A DNA stretch of 64,000 nucleotides from Tropicimonas marinistellae. GTDB taxonomy: Bacteria > Pseudomonadota > Alphaproteobacteria > Rhodobacterales > Rhodobacteraceae. Made by a program: the position numbers and the translations under genes. Positions 1-9,100 of the stretch are shown one piece after another. Below the pieces are notes generated by a model that saw nothing but the letters and a program-made list of their open reading frames with translations, made no database searches and had not been told where the DNA came from. The stretch covers positions 186,001-250,000 of the forward strand of contig NZ_LNCI01000006.1 in NCBI RefSeq assembly GCF_001509585.1, in the 5' to 3' direction. Every line of letters begins with the position of its first letter. Within the stretch, counting starts at the first letter, position 1.

Positions 1-2
1 TC

Positions 3-1271
3 ACCTTCGACGACAAATCGCTCGAACTGCCGATGCACTCGCCCACCGCCGGACCGGACGTGATCGACATCCGCAAGCTCTACGCCCAGGGCGATGTTTT
101 CACCCACGATCCGGGCTTTACCTCCACGTCCTCCTGCGAATCCACGATCACCTTCATTGACGGTGACAAGGGTGAGCTTCTGCATCGCGGCTATCCGATC
201 GACCAGCTTGCGGAAAAGTCCCACTATCTGGAGGTCTGCTACCTTCTCCTCTACGGCGAGTTGCCGACCGCCGCGCAGATGGAGGACTTCGAATTCCGGG
301 TCACCCATCACACCATGCTGCACGAGCAGCTGACCTATTTCTACCGTGGGTTCCGTCGCGACGCGCACCCCATGGCGATTATCGTCGGCGTCATGGGCGC
401 GATGTCGGCGTTCTATCACGATTCCACCGACATTTCGGACCCCTGGCAGCGCGAGGTCGCCTCGATCCGCATGATCGCCAAGATGCCGACCATCGTCGCC
501 TGGGCGTTCAAGTATTCCAGTGGGATGCCCTTCATCTACCCGCGCAACGATCTCGACTACGCGTCAAACTTCCTGCGCATGTGCTTTGCGGTCCCGGCAG
601 AAGAATACGAGGTCGACCCGATCCTCAGCCGCGCCATGGACCGGATCTTCACCCTTCACGCTGACCACGAGCAGAACGCGTCGACCTCGACGGTGCGCCT
701 TGCCTCTTCGTCGGGCGCCAACCCATTTGCGTGTATCGCTGCCGGTGCCGCCTGCCTTTGGGGGCCGGCCCACGGCGGCGCCAACCAAGCGTGTCTGGAG
801 ATGCTTCGCGAGATCGGCACCGTGGACAAGATCCCGGAATATATCGCTCGCGCCAAAGACAAGAACGACCCGTTCCGCCTCATGGGCTTCGGACACCGCG
901 TTTACAAGAACATCGACCCGCGGGCGACGGTGTTGAAGAAGTCGGCCGACGAGGTTCTGGACCTGCTTGGCGTCCACAACAACCCGACGCTTCAGGTCGC
1001 AAAGGAACTGGAAAAGCAGGCACTCGAGGATCCCTACTTCGTCGAGAAGAAGCTCTTCCCGAACGTGGACTTCTACTCGGGCATCATCCTTGAGGCGATG
1101 GGCTTCCCGACGTCGATGTTCACACCAATCTTCGCGCTCTCCCGCACCGTGGGCTGGATTTCCCAGTGGCACGAACAGCTTTCCGATCCGGCGCACAAGA
1201 TCGGGCGTCCGCGGCAGCTCTACACCGGGCATCCGTTCCGTGACTACGTGGAAGTCGAAAAGCGCGGCTAG
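3..1271 (+). CDS. gltA: Citrate synthase (5' truncated by window edge)
   Basis: This enzyme condenses acetyl-CoA and oxaloacetate to citrate, the entry step of the TCA cycle. The reading frame is open from the first bases, so the true start lies to the left; the ATG at 33 is internal because in-frame residues [10 protein letters not shown] precede it. All catalytic motifs are present: GPAHGGAN (first histidine), GFGHRVYKN (second histidine) and NVDFYSG (aspartate). The 423 codons visible nearly match the roughly 430 residues of hexameric type II enzymes, so only a short N-terminus is missing. A strong intrinsic terminator follows the stop. Identification is secure. Confidence 0.97.
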   Translation, partial: TFDDKSLELPMHSPTAGPDVIDIRKLYAQGDVFTHDPGFTSTSSCESTITFIDGDKGELLHRGYPIDQLAEKSHYLEVCYLLLYGELPTAAQMEDFEFRVTHHTMLHEQLTYFYRGFRRDAHPMAIIVGVMGAMSAFYHDSTDISDPWQREVASIRMIAKMPTIVAWAFKYSSGMPFIYPRNDLDYASNFLRMCFAVPAEEYEVDPILSRAMDRIFTLHADHEQNASTSTVRLASSSGANPFACIAAGAACLWGPAHGGANQACLEMLREIGTVDKIPEYIARAKDKNDPFRLMGFGHRVYKNIDPRATVLKKSADEVLDLLGVHNNPTLQVAKELEKQALEDPYFVEKKLFPNVDFYSGIILEAMGFPTSMFTPIFALSRTVGWISQWHEQLSDPAHKIGRPRQLYTGHPFRDYVEVEKRG

Positions 1272-1300
1272 TCCCACCGTCACTCGCAGACCAAACGAAA

Positions 1301-1335
1301 AGAGCCGGGCACATCGCCCGGCTCTACTCTTTTTT
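1301..1335 (+). terminator. Intrinsic terminator of gltA
   Basis: A perfect 10-bp stem (AGAGCCGGGC with GCCCGGCTCT) closes a 5-nt loop and is followed by ACTCTTTTTT. It lies 30 bases after the gltA stop and faces the convergent end of the uronate operon. This is the only textbook rho-independent terminator I found in the window. Confidence 0.9.
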
Positions 1336-1376
1336 GGGGTGTCCTCCGAACCGGTTTCATCAACCGGCGGAGAACA

Positions 1377-2810
1377 TCACAGCTCGGAAACCGATGCCCG
1401 TGCGCCCTTTTCGATCAGCCCGGTGAAAACGGGGCGCAGCAAGGGTTCAATGCGCTTCGCGAGATCCGCTGGAAACACCTCCCGCACGGAAAGGAGACGC
1501 GAGACCTTGTCAGCCCCCCTCACATCGTCCGACAGTTTTCGCAGCCGGTCGGCTAACGGATCCTGCACATCGATGGGATCGCCGTTTTCGTCGGTTCCCC
1601 CGACGTAGCGCATCCATGCAGCGAGCGCGAGGAGCAGCCCCGGCGACTCGCGTCCGGCATCCAGATTCTCCCGTAACGTCCCCAAGATACGCTGCGGCAG
1701 CTTCTGGCTCCCGTCCATAGCGATCTGCCACGTCAGGTGGCGGATTGCCGGATTGCGGAACCGCTCCAACAACTGATCGGCGTATGCGTTCAGGTCTACA
1801 CCGGCGGGCGGCGCCAACGCCGGTATGATCTCCCGCTGCCAGAGACGAGCCGCGAAGGCCGCGAAAACCGTATCGCCGGTCGTGTCGGCAATCGTTTCGT
1901 GACCGGCAAGGTAGCCGAGATACGCCAGTGACGAATGCGCGCCGTTCAACATGCGCAGTTTCATGTGTTCGTACGGTGTCACATCGTCTACAAGCTGCAC
2001 GCCGACGGCGCCGAAGTCTGGCCGCTCTCCGCCGACGAAGTCATCCTCGATCACCCACTGCTGGAAGGGCTCATGCATGACTGGGGCGGCGTCGTAGTAA
2101 CCAGCGGCTTTCTCCAGCTGTTCGACATCCTCTGGTTTGGTCGCAGGAACAATCCGGTCAACCATCGTCGAGGGGAACCTGCCCTCGGCCGCGATCCAGT
2201 CCGCCAACTCCGGATCGATCAGCCGCGCCAGCTCCAGAACGACTCCGCGCACGACCTTGCCGTTGTTCGGAAGGTTGTCGCAGGAGAGCACCGTGAACGG
2301 CGCCCGTCCGGCATTGCGCCGCAATTGGAGTGCCCGCACGATATAGCCGGGAGCCGATTTCGGCAGTTCTCCTGCCAGATCATAGACGATATCGGGATGG
2401 TTCGGATCGAGTTCGCCGGTCGCCGGGTTGTGACAATAGCCCTTCTCCGTCACGGTCAGCGAGACGATGTGCACCGCAGGGTCCGACATCGCGGAAAGGA
2501 GCGCTTCCGGATCCTCCGGCGCAACGAGCATGTCGCGCACATTCTCGATGATCTCAAACCGCTCGCCTTCGGGCGCCAGTTCGACCGCAGTATAGGCATA
2601 ATCCTGCGGCTTCAGCGCGTTTCGGACAGAGGGCGAGCGCAATGAAACACCAAGTATGTCCCAGGCACCACCGCCGGCACGGGCAGCTTCGGCAATCCAT
2701 GGCGCGCCATGGGCCCGAAAGAAGGCCCCAAGCCCGAGATGGACGATCCCGATGCCCGGGCTCATATTCCCCGGCCGCGTAAGGCGTTCAGCGTGCAAGC
2801 CATCCTCCAT
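1377..2810 (-). CDS. uxuB: Fructuronate reductase (mannitol dehydrogenase family)
   Basis: NAD-dependent oxidoreductase of the polyol-specific long-chain dehydrogenase family that, by context, interconverts D-fructuronate and D-mannonate. The N-terminal nucleotide site reads GIVHLGLGAFFRAH, and the conserved catalytic-lysine segment is KLRMLNGAHSSLAYLG. It is the last gene of the uronate operon and follows UxaC's product in the pathway. The start is uncertain: ATG at 2810 (477 aa) overlaps the upstream kduD 3' end by 23 nt, while ATG at 2765 (462 aa) follows a GGGGA-like site. Further upstream ATGs lie inside kduD. A mannitol or arabinitol dehydrogenase is the alternative, but the neighbours favour fructuronate. 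Confidence 0.85.
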   Translation of the reverse strand: MEDGLHAERLTRPGNMSPGIGIVHLGLGAFFRAHGAPWIAEAARAGGGAWDILGVSLRSPSVRNALKPQDYAYTAVELAPEGERFEIIENVRDMLVAPEDPEALLSAMSDPAVHIVSLTVTEKGYCHNPATGELDPNHPDIVYDLAGELPKSAPGYIVRALQLRRNAGRAPFTVLSCDNLPNNGKVVRGVVLELARLIDPELADWIAAEGRFPSTMVDRIVPATKPEDVEQLEKAAGYYDAAPVMHEPFQQWVIEDDFVGGERPDFGAVGVQLVDDVTPYEHMKLRMLNGAHSSLAYLGYLAGHETIADTTGDTVFAAFAARLWQREIIPALAPPAGVDLNAYADQLLERFRNPAIRHLTWQIAMDGSQKLPQRILGTLRENLDAGRESPGLLLALAAWMRYVGGTDENGDPIDVQDPLADRLRKLSDDVRGADKVSRLLSVREVFPADLAKRIEPLLRPVFTGLIEKGARASVSEL

Positions 2811-3519
2811 CGACATTATAGACCGCGCCATTGACGTAATCCGAAGCGGGCGCCGCCAGGAAGACGGCCGCGCCGGCGATGTCTTCCGGCGAACCCCAGC
2901 GGCCGGCGGGGATCCGACCAAGGATCTCGGCACTGCGCGCTGCATCGGCCCGGAGCGCGGCGGTGTTGTCGGTCGCAATGTAACCCGGAGCGATGGCGTT
3001 GACGTTGATTCCGCGGGCGGCCCACTCGTTCGCCATCAGCTTGGTGATCCCTGCGACACCGCTTTTGGAGGCGGTGTAGGACGGCACACGGATCCCGCCC
3101 TGGAAACTCAGCATCGAGGCGATATTGATGATCTTGCCCGGGCGGTCCGCGGCGAGCGCCGCCTTGGCGAAAGCCTGGCAATTCATGAAGACCGCCTTGA
3201 GGTTGATCGTCATCACGTCATCCCAATCGGCTTCGGAGAAGTCGACGGTATCCTCGCGGCGAATAATCCCGGCGTTGTTCACGAGGATGTCGATCTGGCG
3301 TTCGGCAAAGATCGGCGTCAGCGCCTTCGGATCGGAAATGAGATCGACCTTGACCTCCTCGCCGTTCCCGAGCTTGCTCAACGTTTCCTCGGCCGGCGAG
3401 ATGCCGGCACAGATCACATGGGCCCCGGCCTCGCCAAGCCCCACGGCTATGCCCTGTCCGATACCGGTGTTGGCGCCGGTTACCAGTGCCGTCTTTCCTT
3501 CGAGCGAAAAAGAGATCAC
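2788..3519 (-). CDS. kduD: 2-dehydro-3-deoxy-D-gluconate 5-dehydrogenase
   Basis: Short-chain dehydrogenase that reduces 2,5-diketo-3-deoxygluconate (DKII) to 2-keto-3-deoxygluconate (KDG) in unsaturated-uronate catabolism. Visible motifs are the Rossmann TGANTGIGQG near residue 15, NNAG, the catalytic serine in NIASM and the YTASK active site. I place the start at a GTG (3519) whose first four bases GTGA overlap the kduI stop, giving 243 aa, close to the usual 250. Longer in-frame starts run inside kduI. Position directly after kduI supports the assignment over a generic SDR. Confidence 0.88.
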   Translation of the reverse strand: MISFSLEGKTALVTGANTGIGQGIAVGLGEAGAHVICAGISPAEETLSKLGNGEEVKVDLISDPKALTPIFAERQIDILVNNAGIIRREDTVDFSEADWDDVMTINLKAVFMNCQAFAKAALAADRPGKIINIASMLSFQGGIRVPSYTASKSGVAGITKLMANEWAARGINVNAIAPGYIATDNTAALRADAARSAEILGRIPAGRWGSPEDIAGAAVFLAAPASDYVNGAVYNVDGGWLAR

Positions 3520-4340
3520 TTCAGGTCCTCCACGGGGATCATGTCCATATCGGTGAACGCCATGTTGTCGCCGGCCATGGCCCAGCAGAACGTGTAGGAG
3601 CCGGTGCCTGCGCCGGCGTGAATCGACCACGGCGGAGAGACCACGATTTCCTCGTTGGCCATGACGATATGGCGGGTTTCCTGCGGTTGCCCCATGAAAT
3701 GGAACACCCGCTGACCGTCGGCGACGTCGAAATAGAGATAGGCTTCCATGCGGCGGTCATGGGTATGCGCGGGCATTGTGTTCCAGACCGAGCCGCCGTG
3801 AAGCTGGGTGTAGCCCATGACGAGCTGGCAGGACTTCACGCCGTCGGAGTGGATACACTGGTAGATCGTGCGGTCGTTCGAGGTCTCCGGCGCGCCGAGC
3901 TTCACCTCGTTGGCATCGGCCGGCTTGATCAGAGTGGTCGGATAGGTCTGATGCGCCGACGTGGAAACGATGTAGAAACGCCCCTGCCCGCCGAACGTCA
4001 CCGTGCCGGCCCCCATGCCGATATACAGCATGTCGCCTCTGGCCAGTTCATAGGTCTCGCCGCCGGCCGTGATCGTGCCGGCTTCGCCAATGTTAAGAAT
4101 GCCGGCTTCGCGTCGGGCCAGCCAGGTGTCGGTACCGCACTCGGCCACTTCGTCCAGCGTCAGTTCGCCACCGGCGGGTACGGCGCCGCCAACGATCATT
4201 CGGTCGTAGTGCGTGTAGGTGAGGCGGATCTCACCGGCCGCGAACATGGTCGGTACATGGAATTTTTCGCGAAGTTCGGCGGTGTCGTAGCCCTTCGCGG
4301 CTTCGGGGTCGGTGGCATAGAGCGTGGTAACGGATACCAT
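3516..4340 (-). CDS. kduI: 5-keto-4-deoxyuronate isomerase
   Basis: Cupin-fold zinc isomerase converting 4-deoxy-L-threo-5-hexosulose uronate (DKI) to DKII in the cytoplasm. The zinc-ligand segment PAHTHDRRMEAYLYF and the later histidine in PPWSIHAGAG are intact. Length 274 aa matches the family (about 278). The ATG at 4340 is preferred to the preceding TTG; AGAGGA lies upstream. It sits 13 bases after kdgF and overlaps kduD by four bases, so KdgF-KduI-KduD are encoded in reaction order. Confidence 0.95.
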   Translation of the reverse strand: MVSVTTLYATDPEAAKGYDTAELREKFHVPTMFAAGEIRLTYTHYDRMIVGGAVPAGGELTLDEVAECGTDTWLARREAGILNIGEAGTITAGGETYELARGDMLYIGMGAGTVTFGGQGRFYIVSTSAHQTYPTTLIKPADANEVKLGAPETSNDRTIYQCIHSDGVKSCQLVMGYTQLHGGSVWNTMPAHTHDRRMEAYLYFDVADGQRVFHFMGQPQETRHIVMANEEIVVSPPWSIHAGAGTGSYTFCWAMAGDNMAFTDMDMIPVEDLK

Positions 4341-4353
4341 CAATCGGGTCCTC

Positions 4354-4665
4354 TCAGAGAAAATCGTCTCGGCGTGGGGTGAAGGTGTCGATGAGTTGGC
4401 CCGCTTCGAGGCAGACGCACCCGTGTTCGGCTTCGGACGGAATCACGAAGCTATCGCCCGGACCGACTTCGAAGCTTTCGCCGTCGAGGCTGAAGCGGAA
4501 GCGGCCGGCGTGCACGTAGGTCGATTGCACATGCGGATGGCTGTGCAGCGCGCCCTCGCCACCGGCCTCGAAGGTGAAAGCGACGACCATGAGTTCGGGC
4601 GCTTCGGACAGAACTTGCCGGGTGACGCCGTCCCCTGCGGGAACGGCGGGAAAGGTACGGAGCAT
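4354..4665 (-). CDS. kdgF: KdgF-like cupin (unsaturated uronate ring opening)
   Basis: Small single-domain cupin of 103 aa. The motif GALHSHPHVQSTYV followed by G(X)FRFSLDGE and the second cupin motif GPGDSFVIPSEAEHG carry the expected metal-binding histidines and glutamine. KdgF proteins open 4,5-unsaturated galacturonate or related uronates to the linear ketone DKI used by KduI; that role is known for the family and is inferred here from similarity and from its place just before kduI. A generic cupin is the alternative. It lies 10 bases after dctM. Confidence 0.82.
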   Translation of the reverse strand: MLRTFPAVPAGDGVTRQVLSEAPELMVVAFTFEAGGEGALHSHPHVQSTYVHAGRFRFSLDGESFEVGPGDSFVIPSEAEHGCVCLEAGQLIDTFTPRRDDFL

Positions 4666-4675
4666 GAAAGCCTCC

Positions 4676-5956
4676 CTAGCGGAACAGGGCCGGCAGCCAG
4701 AGCGACAACGCCGGAATGAAGGTCACCAGAAGCAGCGTGAAGACGGCTGCGGCGTAGAACGGTCCGATGGAACGCATGACCTGCCAGATCGAGATCTTTC
4801 CGACGGCACAGCCGACGAAGAGCACTGTGCCGACTGGCGGTGTGCAAAGGCCGATGCCGAGGTTCAGGATCAGGATGATACCGAAGTGTACAGGATCAAC
4901 TCCGAAGGCCATGGCAACCGGGAGGAAGATCGGCGTGGTGATCACGATCAGCGGCGACATGTCCATGAAGGTGCCGAGTACCAGCAGAGTGACGTTGATC
5001 AGGAGCAGGACGACGATCGGATTATCCGAGATGCCCTGCATGAATTGCACCAGTTCGGCTGGAATCTTGAGATATGCGAGCAACCAGCCGAAACCGGCGG
5101 CACACCCAATAACCAGCAGCACCATCGCCGTGGTGCGAACCGCACCAAGAGTTGCGCCGACAAAGGCCTCCCAGGTGAGGGTTCGGTAGGCGATGAACGT
5201 GGCGAAGAGCGCATAGACCACCGCGATGCAGGAGGATTCGGAGGCGGTGAAGATACCCGAGCGAACACCGCCGAAGATGATCGCAACGAGGATCAGGCCC
5301 GGCAACGCATTGATGAACAGCCGTCCGACCATGGCCCAGCCGTGAAAGGGCTCCGTCGGGTAGTCGCGCCGGCGCGCCATGAACCAGGCAGCCATCATCA
5401 GCGAACAGGCAAGAATGAACCCTGGAATGATCCCCGCGGTGAACAGGTCCGCGATGGAGAGCTTTCCGCCCGCCGAGATCGAATAGATGATCAGGTTGTG
5501 AGACGGCGGCAGCATGAGCGAGATCATCGACGAGGTGACCGTCACCGCGACGGCGTAGTCCACGTCATAGCCGCGTTTTTCCATCTGGCCGATCATGATG
5601 CCGCCGATGGCCGACGTGTCTGCCGCGGCGGAACCGGAGATGCCGCCGAACATGACCGAGGTCAGGATGTTCACCTGCCCCAGCCCGCCCTTGAAATGGC
5701 CGACCATGGAGCCCGCGAGCGCGACGAGCCTGCGGGCGATGTCGCCGCGCACCATGAGCTCACCTGCGTAGATGAAGAACGGGATCGCCATCAAAGCAAA
5801 GACTGAAACGCCCGAGTTGAGCCGCTGGAATATCACCACCGGCGGCAGGTCCAGGTAGACCACCGTCGCAAAGCTGGCCACGCCGAGACAAAACGCGATC
5901 GGGGTGCCGATGAAAAGCAGGAAGACAAACGTTCCGAAGAGGATCCAGTATTCCAT
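4676..5956 (-). CDS. dctM: TRAP transporter large permease (DctM family)
   Basis: Large membrane subunit of a tripartite ATP-independent periplasmic transporter, driven by an ion gradient. The 426-aa protein is almost entirely hydrophobic with about 12 predicted membrane segments, and shows family motifs such as LVALAGSMVGHFKGGLGQVN and GGISGSAAADTSAIG. Its ATG overlaps the dctQ stop by one base (TGATG), indicating translational coupling. The substrate is probably a uronate, from the surrounding catabolic genes. Confidence 0.95.
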   Translation of the reverse strand: MEYWILFGTFVFLLFIGTPIAFCLGVASFATVVYLDLPPVVIFQRLNSGVSVFALMAIPFFIYAGELMVRGDIARRLVALAGSMVGHFKGGLGQVNILTSVMFGGISGSAAADTSAIGGIMIGQMEKRGYDVDYAVAVTVTSSMISLMLPPSHNLIIYSISAGGKLSIADLFTAGIIPGFILACSLMMAAWFMARRRDYPTEPFHGWAMVGRLFINALPGLILVAIIFGGVRSGIFTASESSCIAVVYALFATFIAYRTLTWEAFVGATLGAVRTTAMVLLVIGCAAGFGWLLAYLKIPAELVQFMQGISDNPIVVLLLINVTLLVLGTFMDMSPLIVITTPIFLPVAMAFGVDPVHFGIILILNLGIGLCTPPVGTVLFVGCAVGKISIWQVMRSIGPFYAAAVFTLLLVTFIPALSLWLPALFR

Positions 5957-6522
5957 CAGCGGTTCTCCTCGATCCGGTTGGCGGGCACGAGGCCGTTGAG
6001 TTCATCTTCGTCGATGCTCTCGCCGAACCGCGCCGTAGGCATGCCCGCGGCACGTCGCGCAAGACGCTCCAGCGAGAAGATGACCAGAAGGAAGCCGCCG
6101 GCGACGAGCGGAAAGAAATCGAATGCGCCCGATATACCGAGCGACGGGATTGTGTTGTCTTTCGTCTTGTCGAGTAGCTGGTAGCCGTACCACATCATTC
6201 CGGTGCCGAAGGCGACCACGACCGTGTCGGAAATCGAGTAGAGCCAGAGCTTTACCCGCATCGGAAGCACCAGAAGCAAGACGTCGAAGGAGAGGTGATA
6301 GCCTTCCCGAACGCCGACGGCGGCCCCCAGGAAAATGAACCAGCCCATGACCATCACCGAACCTGGTTCGGTCCAGATGATGCTGTCGTTCAGCACGTAT
6401 CGCCAGAAGACCTGGGCAGCGATCATCGCTGTCATGATGACGAGCCCGGTTCCGGAAAGGTAGAGCGCGATGCGCCCGATGACTCCCGTGACCCTTGCCA
6501 CGGATCTCATTGTCTCCTGCAC
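5956..6522 (-). CDS. dctQ: TRAP transporter small permease (DctQ family)
   Basis: Four-helix small membrane subunit of the TRAP transporter, 188 aa, with the typical FWRYVLNDSIIWTEPGSVM segment between helices one and two. The GTG at 6522 has GGAGG five bases upstream; an ATG four codons later (6510) is preceded by AGGAG at a short distance and is possible. The C-terminal tail is hydrophilic. It is coupled to dctM and follows dctP after a hairpin. Confidence 0.92.
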   Translation of the reverse strand: MQETMRSVARVTGVIGRIALYLSGTGLVIMTAMIAAQVFWRYVLNDSIIWTEPGSVMVMGWFIFLGAAVGVREGYHLSFDVLLLVLPMRVKLWLYSISDTVVVAFGTGMMWYGYQLLDKTKDNTIPSLGISGAFDFFPLVAGGFLLVIFSLERLARRAAGMPTARFGESIDEDELNGLVPANRIEENR

Positions 6523-6542
6523 GACGGCCTCCGGAGAAAGGA

Positions 6543-6571
6543 GTCGCGGCGGCCCTGCGAGCCGCCGCGAC
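6543..6571 (-). other. Intercistronic hairpin between dctP and dctQ
   Basis: An 11-bp perfect inverted repeat (GTCGCGGCGGC with GCCGCCGCGAC) around a 7-nt loop lies just after the dctP stop. On the minus strand it is followed by ACTCCTTTCTCC, not a T run. It probably stabilises or attenuates the dctP message, so that the binding protein exceeds the permeases. Known for binding-protein operons; inferred here. Confidence 0.55.
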
Positions 6572-6587
6572 CTGGTTTCAGATCAGA

Positions 6588-7562
6588 TCATTCGACGGCC
6601 TGAATACGAGCCACCAGATCCTTCAGCGTCTCGTCGGTCACGTATTTCTCGTAGACCGGCGCCATTGCTTCGATGAAGGGGGTCTTGTCGATCTCTGTGA
6701 TGATCTCGTTGCCAGCGGCCCGGACCTTCTCTTCCGAGGCGGCCTCGCGCTCAGCCCAGAGTTGACGCTGCACTTCGGTGGAGGCCTTGGCGGCTTCCAT
6801 TACAAGCGCCTGGTCTTCCTCGGAGAGACTTTCCCAGGATTTCTTCGACATCACAAGCACTTCGGGCACCATCAGGTGCTGGTCGAGCGTGTAGTAGCCG
6901 GCAACTTCGAAGTGGCCCGACGATTCATAGGACGGCCAGTTGTTCTCTGCCCCGTCGATAACGCCGGTCTGGATCGAGCTGTAAACCTCGCCATAGGGCA
7001 TCGGCGTGGCGTTGGCGCCGAGGGCACCGACCATGTCGACGAAGAGGTCCGACTGCATGACGCGGAACTTCATGCCGGCCAGATCTTCCAGCGAGGTGAT
7101 CGGCTTCTGGCTGTTGTAGAAGCTGCGCGAACCGGCATCGTAGGAGGTCAGCGCGACCAGGTCGTGATCGGAGAAGGCGCCAAGGATTTCCGCGCCAATT
7201 TCGCCGTCCATGACCTTATGCATGTGGTCCACGGAGCGGAAGATATAGGGCAGCGAAGGGATCTGGCTCTCTGGGATGATATTGTTGAACGGGCCGAAGG
7301 AGACGCGGTTCAGGTCGATGACGCCGAACTGGGTCTGTTCGATCGTGTCCTTTTCCTCGCCGAGCTGGGCGGAATGGAACATCTCGATGCAGATCCGGCC
7401 ATCCGTCTTCTCTTCGAGCATCGCGCCCATTGCCTTAACGCCTTCGACAGTCGGATAGCCGTCTGGGTGCGTGTCGGACGCTTTGAGGGTGAGTTCGCAG
7501 GCGGCGGCTGCGGTGGCCATTGCGGCCGAGGCCAGCAGCGCAGCGGTGACTTTCATGAGCAT
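6588..7562 (-). CDS. dctP: TRAP transporter substrate-binding protein (DctP family)
   Basis: Periplasmic solute receptor of 324 aa. A signal peptide covers about residues 1-20 (hydrophobic core [14 protein letters not shown]). The conserved [20 protein letters not shown] segment carries the arginine that binds the substrate carboxylate in this family, followed by [27 protein letters not shown] precedes the start by about 10 bases. It lies 29 bases after uxaC. The ligand is likely a hexuronate or unsaturated uronate; the exact ligand cannot be read from sequence. Confidence 0.95.
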   Translation of the reverse strand: MLMKVTAALLASAAMATAAAACELTLKASDTHPDGYPTVEGVKAMGAMLEEKTDGRICIEMFHSAQLGEEKDTIEQTQFGVIDLNRVSFGPFNNIIPESQIPSLPYIFRSVDHMHKVMDGEIGAEILGAFSDHDLVALTSYDAGSRSFYNSQKPITSLEDLAGMKFRVMQSDLFVDMVGALGANATPMPYGEVYSSIQTGVIDGAENNWPSYESSGHFEVAGYYTLDQHLMVPEVLVMSKKSWESLSEEDQALVMEAAKASTEVQRQLWAEREAASEEKVRAAGNEIITEIDKTPFIEAMAPVYEKYVTDETLKDLVARIQAVE

Positions 7563-7591
7563 GATCTGGGTTCCTCCCTATGGGTTGCTCG

Positions 7592-8998
7592 TCACAGTCG
7601 ATAGGCTTGTTTAACAAGCCGGTACGCGAGGTCTTGAGCGACCTCGAATGCCTCATCCTCGGCCAGCCGCCCGGTGCGGACGAGCGTTGCGAGGAAGGCG
7701 CAGTCCACCCGCCGCGCCACGTCGTGCCGGGCAGGGATGGAACAGAAGGCGCGGGTGTCGTCGTTGAAACCCACTGTGTTGTAGAAGCCGGCGGTTTCGG
7801 TCGTCATCTCGCGGAACCGGCGCATGCCCTCGGCGCTGTCGTGGAACCACCACGCAGGTCCGAGTTTCAGCGCCGGGTAAACTCCTGCGAGAGGCGCAAG
7901 CTCGCGGGCATAGGTTGTCTCGTCCAGCGTGAACAGGATTACCGAAAGCCGCGGATCGGTTCCGACCGCATCCAGCAGCGGCTTGAGCGCGGCAACGTAA
8001 TCGGTGCGTCCGGGAATGTCGAAACCCTTGTCGCGACCGAACATTTCCATCATCGGCGCAGAGTGGTTCCGCCGGGCACCCGGATGTATTTGCAGCACGA
8101 GCCCGTCCTCCAGGCTCATTCGCGCCATTTCCGTCAGCATGTGGCCGCGGAATGCATCCGCCTCTTCTGCCGTGCACTCACCCCTCAGCGCCTTTTCGAA
8201 CAGCGCCACCGCCTCGGATTGGGGAAGATTCTCGGTCCGCGCCGTGGCGTGACCATGATCCGAGGAGGTGGCGCCGAACTCCTTGAAGTACTGCCGCCGG
8301 TTGCGGTGCGCATCAAGGTAGCCGTTCCAAGTGGTCGCGTCGGTGCCCGCCAGCTCGCCGAACCGCGCAACGTTCTCCGCAAACCCTTCAAAATCCGGAT
8401 CCACCACTGGGTCCGGACGATATGCCGTAACCACCTTGCCCTTCCAGCCGCTCTCGCGGATCATGCGGTGCCAGCGCAGGTCATCCAGCGGGCTTTCGGT
8501 CGTGGCGATCACCTCGATCCCGAAGCGCTCGAACAAGGCCCGCGGCAGGAATTCCGGCTTCGCGAGGCAATCGGAGATATGATCGTAGAATTTGTCGGCT
8601 GTCTCGGGCGAGAACCGCTCGCTGAGTCCAAAGACGTTCTCGAAGGAGTGGTCGAGCCACATTCGGGAGGGGGTGCCACGAAACAGGTAGTAGTTTTCGG
8701 CAAACCGCCGCCAGATCTTTCGCCCGTCAACTTCGATACGACTTCCGTCGGCATGCGGCACGCCGAGGTCGTCCAATGACACACCCTGCGAGAAGAGCAT
8801 CCGGAACACATAATGATCTGGCGTTACAAAGAGTTGCGCGGGATCGGGGAAGGGAAGGTTCTCTGCGTACCACCGCGGATCGGTGTGGCCATGAGGGCTG
8901 ACAATGGGCAGATCTTTGACCGTTTCGTAGAGCGCGCGCGCGAGCCCCCGCGCAGCCTGCTCAACCGGAAACAACCGATTGTCGTCCAATTGCCCCAT
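7592..8998 (-). CDS. uxaC: Glucuronate (uronate) isomerase
   Basis: Isomerises D-glucuronate to D-fructuronate (or galacturonate to tagaturonate). The metal motif SPHGHTDPRW near the N-terminus and downstream segments such as IHPGARRNHS and GFNDDTRAF are typical of UxaC. I chose ATG 8998, giving 468 aa, equal to the usual 470; the longer frame would need a TTG start at 9055 and lacks similarity there. It is the first gene of the eight-gene uronate operon, facing the divergent GntR regulator. Confidence 0.95.
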   Translation of the reverse strand: MGQLDDNRLFPVEQAARGLARALYETVKDLPIVSPHGHTDPRWYAENLPFPDPAQLFVTPDHYVFRMLFSQGVSLDDLGVPHADGSRIEVDGRKIWRRFAENYYLFRGTPSRMWLDHSFENVFGLSERFSPETADKFYDHISDCLAKPEFLPRALFERFGIEVIATTESPLDDLRWHRMIRESGWKGKVVTAYRPDPVVDPDFEGFAENVARFGELAGTDATTWNGYLDAHRNRRQYFKEFGATSSDHGHATARTENLPQSEAVALFEKALRGECTAEEADAFRGHMLTEMARMSLEDGLVLQIHPGARRNHSAPMMEMFGRDKGFDIPGRTDYVAALKPLLDAVGTDPRLSVILFTLDETTYARELAPLAGVYPALKLGPAWWFHDSAEGMRRFREMTTETAGFYNTVGFNDDTRAFCSIPARHDVARRVDCAFLATLVRTGRLAEDEAFEVAQDLAYRLVKQAYRL

Positions 8999-9041
8999 AA
9001 CGTCACCGCCCCCTTCGGATTCGACAGGCATCACTGCGGCA

Positions 9042-9071
9042 TTGCCTTCTGGCAAACTGATATGCTAGAAT
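9042..9071 (+). promoter_or_regulatory. Candidate gntR promoter with palindromic operator
   Basis: TTGCCT (9042-9047) and TAGAAT (9066-9071) are 18 bases apart, resembling a sigma70 promoter for the regulator gene. The -35 lies within TTGCCTTCTGGCAA (9042-9055), a palindrome with 5-bp arms and a 4-base centre in the 102-bp divergent intergenic region. This suits binding by a GntR dimer controlling both directions. Inferred from sequence only. Confidence 0.45.
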
Positions 9072-9100
9072 AACTTTCAAGTCAACAGGGTGGAAAGTCC

